Positions 7,731-13,679 of a stretch of 14,806 bases of DNA are shown piece by piece. Location: the NCBI GenBank assembly GCA_033856235.1, contig JAWVFI010000177.1, positions 1 to 14,806 on the forward strand, written 5' to 3'. The stretch's first letter is position 1; every line of letters begins with the position of its first letter. A program made the translations under genes and the position numbers. The notes under the pieces are model-generated. The model was not told the DNA's origin. It saw only the letters and a list, made by a program, of their open reading frames with translations, and made no database searches. This DNA comes from DASXRU01 sp033856235 (GTDB taxonomy: Bacteria; Acidobacteriota; Blastocatellia; Pyrinomonadales; Pyrinomonadaceae).

Positions 7731-7763
7731 TGCATAACTGTTCGCGTCATAATTACAGGCCCC

Positions 7764-7854
7764 TGTAGGGGTGGCACTCCGTGGCCACCCCCTTCGTAAA
7801 ACGACGGACGAAGACATGAAACGAAGGGGACGGCCAAGGAGTGCCGCCCCTACA
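7764..7854. repeat. 91-bp palindromic element, family A, copy 2
   Basis: Two 34-bp arms are near-perfect complements: the left arm starts TGTAGGGGTGGCACTCCGTG and the right arm ends GCCGCCCCTACA, with an approximately 23-bp spacer. It is the same family as 4328-4420, and this copy is the more regular. It fills most of the gap after the MFS gene and ends 46 bp before the start of the frameshifted secreted-protein gene. Confidence 0.88.
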
Positions 7855-7900
7855 GTATGCGGACGATCCGCAAGTGTTCAGTGAAGAAGGGATTACCCTG

Positions 7901-8300
7901 TTGCTCAGAATATCAGCACTGCTTTTGGTGCTCATGCTTAGTGGAACGACAACTTTTCCGCAAACCAGGTCCCGAAACCAATCCTGGCTCAATGGCACCT
8001 GGGAGGGCAAAGGCTATCAGAGCGATACGGACGAGACCTGGACCATGCGGCTCACCGTGAAAGGCAACAAATATCTAATCGAGTATCCCCTCTCTCAATT
8101 GCGGTGGAAAATGGAGGCCAGTCAGCCGAAACTCCTGGACCACCCGATTCCGGGAGGAGATAACACGGGGCGTCGATACCTGTACGAACATGGGAAACGT
8201 GGTAATCCAACGATTGAATCGACGGCAAATCGCCTACCGCTATGCTAATCGCGGATCGAGAGAGATAACTGCGTCCGCAATTTTGAATCGCAAGAAATGA
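7901..8300 (+). pseudogene. small secreted protein gene with a one-base frameshift
   Basis: The first part starts at TTG 7901, with AAGGGA (7887-7892) 8 bp upstream. It gives a signal peptide (LRISALLLVLMLSG) and then the core SWLNGTWEGKGYQSDTDETW...YLIEYP. At CCCC (8087-8090) the frame becomes unlike the family and stops at 8248. Dropping one C moves into a frame that continues sensibly with SLNCGGKW, FREEITRGVDTC, GNVVIQRLNRRQIAYRYA and a TGA at 8298-8300. The repaired protein would have 132 residues, with two cysteines placed as in small secreted beta-rich proteins I recall carrying a YPSLxCGGxW pattern. I therefore read this as one gene with a single-base insertion, either a recent inactivation or a sequencing/assembly error. 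The gene lies between two palindromic elements. Molecular function is unknown. Confidence 0.8.
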
Positions 8301-8309
8301 ATCTTAAAC

Positions 8310-8453
8310 AGCGGGGGCAAGCCCACCTTCCTGACTGCAAGTTGATGGAGATGTCTTCCAGCGCGAGACTTGGACATCGAGGGCGGACAGTAAATCCTGC
8401 GTTGTGGTTCAACTGGAAACACTTGCAGTCAGGAAGGCGGGCTTGCCCCCGCT
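8310..8453. repeat. 144-bp inverted-repeat element, family C
   Basis: Two 33-bp arms, 8310-8342 (AGCGGGGGCAAGCCC... ending CTGCAAGT) and 8421-8453, are complementary at 32 of 33 positions, with a 78-bp centre. The centre has a smaller TTCCAG/CTGGAA pair. The right arm is followed by TTTT, so the structure could also stop transcription from the upstream gene. It has no coding capacity and no second copy in the window. It occupies most of the gap between 8300 and 8494. Confidence 0.85.
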
Positions 8454-8458
8454 TTTCC

Positions 8459-8490
8459 ATTTGATCTAAATTCGGGCTCCGCGATCAAAT
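8459..8490. promoter_or_regulatory. 8-bp inverted repeat just before the dehydrogenase start
   Basis: ATTTGATC (8459-8466) and GATCAAAT (8483-8490) form an exact inverted repeat with a 16-bp spacer, ending 3 bp before the ATG at 8494. It covers the place where a ribosome-binding site would be expected, so it may be an operator or a translation-limiting stem. This is inference only. Confidence 0.35.
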
Positions 8491-8493
8491 CTT

Positions 8494-9819
8494 ATGTTTC
8501 GCCTAGCTATAACCATGATTTTGCTCCTGGCGCTAATTTCTGGTAGCGCCCTATGCCGACCCGTTCAGGTGAATGCTCAACGCCACGGTTCCACGCGGCC
8601 GGCCCCGGCTCTAAAACTTGTGCCGCATCGCATCACGCTGGCGGCGGGCAAGTCTCCGGTTGCCAGGTCGGTGAATGATCGCTCGTTTGATCTCAACCTG
8701 CCGGAGGGTCTTGGCATCAGCATCGCCGCCCAGGGACTGATGCGCGTGCGCTTTATGGCGCAGAGTCCGGATGGACGAATCTTTGTCACCGACATGTACA
8801 ACCTGGCTGACAATACGAAAGGGGTTGTTTACATTCTCGATGATTTCGATCAGTCATCGAAGAGCTTCCGCAAGATCACTCCTTACCTGACGGGTCTGCG
8901 GAACCCCAACAGCATTGCCTTCTACAGCGACGCGCGCGGCGTTTACTGGCTCTACCTCGCATTAACCCAGCACCTGCTGCGTTACCGGTACAACCCCGGC
9001 GACAACCAACCCGCTGGCCCACCCGAGGTGTTGGCCAGCTTTCCCGACTATGGCTTGAGCTACAAGTACGGTGGCTGGCATCTGACGCGGACCATCGCCA
9101 TCGGCGATAACGGCAAGATCTATGTGGCGGTGGGAAGCAGTTGCAACGCCTGTGAAGAAGCGGAAGATGTGCGCGCCAGCATTCTGGAAATGGATCCGGA
9201 CGGGAAAAACCAAAAGCGTTTCGCCCGCGGCCTGCGCAACGCTGTTGGCCTGAGCTGGGTAAATGGCGGTTTGTTCGCCACGAACATGGGATCGGATCAC
9301 CTCGGCGATCACAAACCCGCCGACACCATGTATGCACTCAAAGATGGTGGAAACTACGGTTGGCCCTATTGCTACCAATCCGGACCCGGCCGCTTTCCGG
9401 ATGTAAAATTCAATGCCGGAAACAAGAAGTTGAATTGCCGCCAGGTGCCGCCGGCCTTCGCTGCGTTCGACGCGCACAGTTCCCCATTGGGATTGGAGTA
9501 CTTCAATGGTCTCGATATGGGTCCGGTAAGTAAGTCCGGATATGGCGGCCCGCTGCGCGATTATTTTCTGGTGGCGCTGCACGGCTCGACGAAGAAGAAC
9601 CTGAATCGCGGCTACCGCGTAGTACGGCTGCGCGGAAATAGCGAACCCACTGTGCAGGATCCTATGAAACCTTCATCCAAACCTGAAGATTTCATCAACG
9701 GCTTTCTTCATGCGGGAAAAACCTATGGCCGTCCCGTGGACATCTTGAGTTTTGGCGTGAATGGGTTTCTGTTAACCGACGACTACGCCGGTGTCGTCTA
9801 TTATGTCTACGAAAAGTAG
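8494..9819 (+). CDS. secreted PQQ-type (sorbosone/glucose dehydrogenase-like) beta-propeller protein
   Basis: The 441-residue product starts with a Sec signal peptide (hydrophobic 5-20, cleavage near VNAQ at 28-29) and folds as a six-bladed beta-propeller like soluble PQQ glucose dehydrogenases and L-sorbosone dehydrogenases. Blade-type repeats are visible (SPDGRIFVTDMY, GDNGKIYVAVGSS, GVNGFLLTDDYAG). Possible cofactor-site residues are His196 in GGWHLTRT, followed by CNAC (Cys217-Cys220), and Arg248 in GLRNAVGLSW. The segment DGGNYGWPYCYQSG is typical of this group. Periplasmic oxidation of a sugar, alcohol or aldehyde using PQQ is the family expectation; the substrate is unknown and no PQQ synthesis gene is visible. 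The ATG at 8494 lacks a clear ribosome-binding site; ATG 8515 is an alternative start that still leaves a signal peptide. A secreted protein gene follows after 38 bp. Confidence 0.87.
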   Translation: MFRLAITMILLLALISGSALCRPVQVNAQRHGSTRPAPALKLVPHRITLAAGKSPVARSVNDRSFDLNLPEGLGISIAAQGLMRVRFMAQSPDGRIFVTDMYNLADNTKGVVYILDDFDQSSKSFRKITPYLTGLRNPNSIAFYSDARGVYWLYLALTQHLLRYRYNPGDNQPAGPPEVLASFPDYGLSYKYGGWHLTRTIAIGDNGKIYVAVGSSCNACEEAEDVRASILEMDPDGKNQKRFARGLRNAVGLSWVNGGLFATNMGSDHLGDHKPADTMYALKDGGNYGWPYCYQSGPGRFPDVKFNAGNKKLNCRQVPPAFAAFDAHSSPLGLEYFNGLDMGPVSKSGYGGPLRDYFLVALHGSTKKNLNRGYRVVRLRGNSEPTVQDPMKPSSKPEDFINGFLHAGKTYGRPVDILSFGVNGFLLTDDYAGVVYYVYEK

Positions 9820-9857
9820 ACCCGCTCTACCTACTCATAACGGGAAGGACGATTAAT

Positions 9858-10442
9858 ATGACTTTAGTTCGACTGATGACGTCAGCATTGCTGCTGTCCC
9901 TGGCAATCTCTTTCAGTGTTTCTGCACAACAACGACGGCCAGATCCCGCCAGCGTGATCGCGGCGCAACGTGAAGCGCTGGTGAAGCTCGCCGCCATGGA
10001 TGGAGTGTGGCGCGGCCCTGCCTGGACGATCCTGCCCTCGGGGGAAAAACATAACATCACCCAAACAGAGCGCATCGGACCTTTCCTGGACGGCTCAATT
10101 AAGGTGGTTGAAGGCCGCGGGTACAACGCCGATGGCAGCGTTGGCTTCAATGCTTTTGGCGTTATCTTCTACGATCCGGCCACGCAGGTTTACACGCTGC
10201 ACTCCCACGCCCAGGGACAGGTCGGTGACTTTGTCATCAAACCCACTGCCGACGGTTATGTGTGGGAGATTGCAGCGGGGCCCATGACTATTCGATATAC
10301 CGCCACCATCAAAGACGGCACGCTCCGCGAGGTTGGCGACCGCATCGTACCTGGCAAGGAGCCAGTGCGCTTTTTCGAGATGAATCTTAAGCGCGTCGGA
10401 AATACCGATTGGCCCGCCGCCGGAGCGATTCCGCAAAAGTAA
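9858..10442 (+). CDS. secreted DUF1579-like protein
   Basis: The product has 194 residues with a clear Sec signal peptide (MTLVRLMTSALLLSLAISFS, cleavage after Ala23, VSA|QQ). The mature part begins with a charged helix and then LAAMDGVWRGPAWTILPSG, alternating short beta-strands and glycine turns. This pattern suits a lipocalin-like beta-barrel of the DUF1579 type, though the match is by pattern only and could be another small beta-barrel family. The GGAAGGA ribosome-binding site (9842-9848) lies 9 bp before the ATG. The gene follows the PQQ-type dehydrogenase by 38 bp and is probably co-transcribed with it, so both are likely exported under the same conditions. No catalytic residues are identifiable. 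Confidence 0.82.
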   Translation: MTLVRLMTSALLLSLAISFSVSAQQRRPDPASVIAAQREALVKLAAMDGVWRGPAWTILPSGEKHNITQTERIGPFLDGSIKVVEGRGYNADGSVGFNAFGVIFYDPATQVYTLHSHAQGQVGDFVIKPTADGYVWEIAAGPMTIRYTATIKDGTLREVGDRIVPGKEPVRFFEMNLKRVGNTDWPAAGAIPQK

Positions 10443-10461
10443 GGCGTTTTCTTGAGCTCTG

Positions 10462-10491
10462 GGCGAGATCCCTTTAGAGTGCTATCTCGCC
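10462..10491 (+). terminator. hairpin between genes, possible terminator
   Basis: GGCGAGAT (10462-10469) pairs exactly with ATCTCGCC (10484-10491) over a 14-base loop, 19 bp after the DUF1579-like stop codon. No T-run follows, so intrinsic termination is possible but unproven. Confidence 0.4.
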
Positions 10492-10524
10492 TGCTTCCCA
10501 ATTGACCTCCAACCTGGTAACAGC

Positions 10525-10779
10525 ATGGAAAATGATCGGCCAGGCCCTAAACGCGGTCCGACTAAACGGGGATTCCTGAGTCCTCGCCTGGTTAGGGCCG
10601 TTTCCTTCTGGACCACAAGCCTGTGTGTGTTGGTCGCCGTAGTCGCGTGCCTGCTCGCGATTTGGAAGTTCACCGGGGCGGATGCGCTGTGGCGAACTGT
10701 GGCGACGTGTGCGGTTATTGGCGGCGGTACGGTCGCCTTCTATTTGATCAATACGCTCTTCGGCTATCCCCTGGAATAG
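10525..10779 (+). CDS. small two-helix membrane protein, unknown
   Basis: This 84-residue protein has a basic, proline- and glycine-rich N-terminus (about 25 residues) followed by two membrane segments near 31-48 and 56-79 and a short polar end. The basic N-terminus would face the cytoplasm by the positive-inside rule. I do not recognise the family. It resembles small DUF2061-like two-helix proteins only in layout. The ribosome-binding site is weak. It ends 10 bp before the HIT-family gene, suggesting co-transcription. The reading frame's coherent topology and tight spacing support a real gene; function is unassigned. Confidence 0.7.
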   Translation: MENDRPGPKRGPTKRGFLSPRLVRAVSFWTTSLCVLVAVVACLLAIWKFTGADALWRTVATCAVIGGGTVAFYLINTLFGYPLE

Positions 10780-10789
10780 CGGCCTCTGT

Positions 10790-11119
10790 ATGACGGATGA
10801 CTTCTACTGCGAGGAAGTGTTAAGCGGGCGCACCCCAATCGTGAAGGTTGCCGAAACGGATAACGTCCTGGCGTTCCATCACACGCGGCCTTTCTATCCG
10901 GTCCACGTGGTTGTAATTCCTAAACTTCATATTGCATCGCTGCTGACCCTGGAAAAAGCGGATGACAATCTCCTGCTGGAGTTGCTTGCGATCCTGCGTC
11001 AAGTTGCGGCGGATATCGTAGAGAAGCATGGGGCCTGTCGCGTGCTGACCAACCTGGGGAACTATCAGGATTCAAAGCATCTGCACTGGCATGTGACGTT
11101 CGGGCCACCTCGGGCTTAA
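10790..11119 (+). CDS. HIT-family nucleotide hydrolase/transferase
   Basis: This 109-residue protein belongs to the histidine triad superfamily, probably the HINT/HinT branch, which hydrolyses nucleoside phosphoramidates or adenylated compounds in the cytoplasm as a homodimer. The triad is complete: His97-Leu-His99-Trp-His101-Val in SKHLHWHVTFG, where the middle histidine is the nucleophile in the family. The preceding conserved parts are also present: VLAFHHTRPFYPVHVVVIPK with the His-Val-Val-Ile-Pro-Lys strand, and LTNLGNYQDSKHLHWH. The length is close to the HinT norm (~110-120). The start is 10 bp after the small membrane protein's stop, without a strong ribosome-binding site. The substrate in this organism is unknown. 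Confidence 0.93.
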   Translation: MTDDFYCEEVLSGRTPIVKVAETDNVLAFHHTRPFYPVHVVVIPKLHIASLLTLEKADDNLLLELLAILRQVAADIVEKHGACRVLTNLGNYQDSKHLHWHVTFGPPRA

Positions 11120-11141
11120 CGCCTAAAAGCCGAGTTACTGA

Positions 11142-11171
11142 GTTACATCCCAGCCACTCGCATGCGATAAT
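11142..11171 (+). promoter_or_regulatory. weak promoter candidate upstream of the metallopeptidase
   Basis: A GATAAT -10-like box (11166-11171) has a partial -35 match, GTTACA (11142-11147), 18 bp upstream. It precedes the GGGAGGAA ribosome-binding site and the start at 11206. The -35 agreement is poor, so this is tentative. Confidence 0.3.
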
Positions 11172-11205
11172 CCCCGAAAGTTCAGAAACCTCGGGAGGAA
11201 CGAGC

Positions 11206-12054
11206 ATGCGCTGGAGGGGTGAGCGTCAGAGCGACAACATCGAAGATCGTCGCGGAATGTCACGTGGCGGCATGGCGATTGGTGGAGGGTTGGGCGGCAT
11301 TGTCATCCTCATCATCGCGTTACTGTTTGGGGCCGATCCCCGGCAGTTGCTGGAACAATTGCCGAACCAGGAGGCTCCCGGCACTCAAACATCGCGACCC
11401 ACTAACCCCCAGGAAGAGGAGCTAAAGGAGTTTGTGCGGACGGTGCTGGCCAGCACGGAGGATGTTTGGACCGATCTCTTCCGGCAATCCGGCCGCCAGT
11501 ACCAGAAACCAACCCTGGTGCTCTTCACCGATCGAGTGGATTCAGCATGCGGACGCGCGGGCACATCGGTGGGGCCTTTCTATTGTCCCGGCGACGCGAA
11601 GCTCTATCTCGATTTCGCCTTCTTCCACGAATTGCAGACACGCTTTCGCGCGCCCGGTGATTTTGCCGAGGCCTATGTCATTGCTCACGAAGTGGGCCAT
11701 CACGTCCAACGCCTGCTCGGGACTATGAACAAGGTTGACGCTGCGCGCGGTCGCATAAGCGAAGCGGAGGCAAACCAACTTTCAGTGCGACTGGAGCTTC
11801 AGGCCGACTTTCTTGCCGGCGTTTGGGCCCATTACGCCGAGAAGAAAGGCTTGCTGGAAGCCGGTGACATTGAAGAAGCCTTGGGAGCGGCAAGCGCAGT
11901 CGGCGACGATCGTTTGCAACGGGAAGCCCAGGGATATGTGGTGCCGGATTCTTTCACCCACGGCAGCTCCGAACAGCGCATCCGCTGGTTCCGCAAAGGC
12001 TTCGAGACCGGCGATATTCGACAAGGCGATACGTTCAGTGTCGGAAACTTGTGA
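11206..12054 (+). CDS. YpfJ-family neutral zinc metallopeptidase
   Basis: The 282-residue protein belongs to the YpfJ/KPN_02809 neutral zinc metallopeptidase family (Zn_peptidase, PF04228). A short Arg-rich N-terminus (MRWRGERQSDNIEDRRG, typical for the family) precedes one membrane segment (about 23-42, GGGLGGIVILIIALLFG) and an extracytoplasmic peptidase domain. The zinc site is the HEXXH His161-Glu-Val-Gly-His165 in VIAHEVGHHVQ; a further ligand is likely Glu197 or Asp201 in LELQADFLAGVW. The FTDRVDSACGRAG and GPFYCPGDAKLYLDFAFF stretches are also characteristic. GGGAGGAA (11192-11199) precedes the ATG by 6 bp. It lies 86 bp after the HIT gene, perhaps with its own promoter. Biological substrates of the family are poorly known. 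Confidence 0.93.
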   Translation: MRWRGERQSDNIEDRRGMSRGGMAIGGGLGGIVILIIALLFGADPRQLLEQLPNQEAPGTQTSRPTNPQEEELKEFVRTVLASTEDVWTDLFRQSGRQYQKPTLVLFTDRVDSACGRAGTSVGPFYCPGDAKLYLDFAFFHELQTRFRAPGDFAEAYVIAHEVGHHVQRLLGTMNKVDAARGRISEAEANQLSVRLELQADFLAGVWAHYAEKKGLLEAGDIEEALGAASAVGDDRLQREAQGYVVPDSFTHGSSEQRIRWFRKGFETGDIRQGDTFSVGNL

Positions 12055-12203
12055 GCCGGTTCATTCTAATTGAGCCACGGTGCACCTCAGGCTTTTGAAA
12101 CTTCAAGCAATTTCCCGGCGTAACCATCTTGAGTCCGGCGCTGGCGATCTTGAGAATGGACTGCCTAGCTGATGGCTCATCTAAGACTAGATTTCGGTTG
12201 TGG

Positions 12204-12377
12204 GTGAGTTTTTGGAAATCTCATTAGCACCGCACTTCAGTCCGGTGCCGGGTGTGGCAGAGATCGATCGAACCGTTTTAACGGTTTACTGGGTGAAACC
12301 GTTGGAAACGGTTAAGTATCGAGGCTCGTCAACAAACACCTGACCGAAGTCAGGTGCTAATGAGATTTCAAACTGAC
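12204..12377. repeat. 174-bp palindromic element, family B, copy 2
   Basis: This has the same layout, length and orientation as the element at 4595-4768: terminal inverted repeats, a CACCGCACTTCAG hairpin on the left (one arm mutated, CAGTCCGGTG), AACCGTTTTAACGGTT and AACCGTTGGAAACGGTT in the middle, and CACCTGACCGAAGTCAGGTG on the right. Similarity to copy 1 is high throughout, with compensating and non-compensating changes. It ends 34 bp before the zinc-ribbon gene start. The 150 bp between the metallopeptidase stop and this element shows nothing recognisable. Confidence 0.87.
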
Positions 12378-12411
12378 CCGCTACCGATCCCCACCCCCGG
12401 GAGTTCATCTT

Positions 12412-12906
12412 ATGTTCTGTCCCAAATGTGGCAAGCGGCAGTTTTCGGATGACATCCGGTTCTGCGCGAAATGCGGCCTGCCCCTGGAGGCCGCCAGGAA
12501 ATCTGTGACCACCGGCAGCGCCGTTATCGAACAACGGAGATCAAAGAGTCTTTCTCCAAAGACCAAAGGCATCCTGCAAGGCATCGCCATAATCCCGGCT
12601 GGTATCGGAGTTATGGCCGTCATTGATATTTTCTATGAAGCCCTCGGCGCGGGGATGATGGCCGGGTTGTACTCGACTTTGACAATGGTCGTGCTGGCCG
12701 CAATCGCGCGCATCCTCTATGCAATCCTTATGGAACAAGGCGCCGCACCAGCGACCGGAATAACCGCGCAGCCCCTGCCGCTGGAGCTGGCTCCGGCTGC
12801 CACTGACGCAGTCAGCAGTGCGGCGTTGTCCGCTGTTACCGGCGAGATAGTGCAACCACGCAGCGTTACCGAACATACCACCAGACAACTCCAGCCAAAT
12901 CGTTAG
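12412..12906 (+). CDS. zinc-ribbon membrane protein, unknown
   Basis: The product has 164 residues. An N-terminal zinc ribbon is formed by two CXXC pairs, Cys3-Cys6 (FCPKCGK) and Cys18-Cys21 (FCAKCGL). A basic linker (41-52) is followed by two membrane helices (about 54-73 and 83-106) and an Ala/Pro/Thr-rich tail. This plan of cytoplasmic zinc ribbon plus membrane segments is common in bacterial hypothetical proteins and does not itself give a function. GGGAG (12399-12403) lies 8 bp before the ATG. The 174-bp palindromic element ends just upstream, and the methyltransferase gene begins 14 bp after the stop, so the gene probably leads a short operon. Zinc binding is inferred from the four cysteines. 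Confidence 0.85.
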   Translation: MFCPKCGKRQFSDDIRFCAKCGLPLEAARKSVTTGSAVIEQRRSKSLSPKTKGILQGIAIIPAGIGVMAVIDIFYEALGAGMMAGLYSTLTMVVLAAIARILYAILMEQGAAPATGITAQPLPLELAPAATDAVSSAALSAVTGEIVQPRSVTEHTTRQLQPNR

Positions 12907-12920
12907 CCCATCCAGCGCAA

Positions 12921-13658
12921 ATGCCAGGAATGGAAGTTCCGAACAGTCTTAAGGAAGTGCTCGCGGAAAACCGCGAAGCGCATGGTCTGGAAGACAGCAT
13001 TTACTCCGTGCTTACTCGTAGCGCACGCCATCATTACGACCGACGTTCGGCAGTTTACGACGCTGTGGTCGGCACTCGTTTGTATAATTCCGTCATGTGG
13101 GGAACTTCACCGCAGGATTATTTTAGTTTTGCGCGCGAAGCGGTTTGCTCATCCGCGTCGGGGAGATTTCTGGATGCGGGTTGTGGCTCAATGCTCTTTA
13201 CGGCGCCTGCCTATCTGGAGGGCACTCGGCTAATCGTCGCCTTTGATCAATCGCTCGCGATGCTGAGGCGAGCGCGACAAAGATTGATTGAGCTTGCGGG
13301 CGCCGTTCCCAAACATATTCTGCTGCTGCAAGCTGACCTAAGTGATTTGCCCTTTCGCGCCGGCTGCTTCGACACCGTGTTATGCATGAATGTGCTGCAC
13401 CAGTACGAAGATGCGAACGGATTGATCCCGAGACTCAGAGCGCTGCTCCCGACCAACGGACGGCTGTATTTAACCAGCCTGGTATCAAACCGGCGCTTCA
13501 TCGGCGATCATTATCTGAAGGCCCTCTACGCGACCCGTGAGTTTGTTCTTCCGCGCAGCAAAACGGAATTGAGAGAAATCCTGAACAACGCGCTGGGTGA
13601 AGAGTTAGAATATCGAACGACGGGCAACATGGCGTTTGCGATGGCGCGGGTCACCTAG
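12921..13658 (+). CDS. class I SAM-dependent methyltransferase
   Basis: This 245-residue Rossmann-fold methyltransferase (Methyltransf_11/UbiE-like) has SAM-binding motif I FLDAGCGSMLFT (Asp85, Gly87, Gly89), an acidic residue after strand 2 (Asp109 in VAFDQSLAMLRRA), a motif around Asp139 (LLQADLSDLPF) and the motif CFDTVLCMNVLHQYED. The methyl acceptor cannot be judged. The N-terminal region (1-75) contains ARHHYDRRSAVYDAVVG, a helix typical of enzymes acting on small molecules or lipids/quinones. The start ATG lacks a clear ribosome-binding site and follows the zinc-ribbon stop by 14 bp, consistent with translational coupling. The stop lies 21 bp before the haem-protein gene. A role linked to that exported cytochrome or to quinones is conceivable but is inference. 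Confidence 0.88.
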   Translation: MPGMEVPNSLKEVLAENREAHGLEDSIYSVLTRSARHHYDRRSAVYDAVVGTRLYNSVMWGTSPQDYFSFAREAVCSSASGRFLDAGCGSMLFTAPAYLEGTRLIVAFDQSLAMLRRARQRLIELAGAVPKHILLLQADLSDLPFRAGCFDTVLCMNVLHQYEDANGLIPRLRALLPTNGRLYLTSLVSNRRFIGDHYLKALYATREFVLPRSKTELREILNNALGEELEYRTTGNMAFAMARVT

Positions 13659-13679
13659 CCATCGCCCAGGGAAAAGTGG

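Noticed and set aside
8087..8090. Programmed +1 frameshifting at CCC-C
   Set aside because: There is no in-frame stop just after the site and no visible stimulatory element; an indel or sequencing error is simpler.
9142..9153. CNAC motif in the dehydrogenase as a haem-c site
   Set aside because: No histidine follows the second cysteine, so it is not CXXCH; a disulfide-type pair within the propeller is more likely.
12286..12534. Minus-strand open frame of 82 codons
   Set aside because: It is the second copy of the repeat plus the antisense of the zinc-ribbon gene, with no ribosome-binding site or family match.
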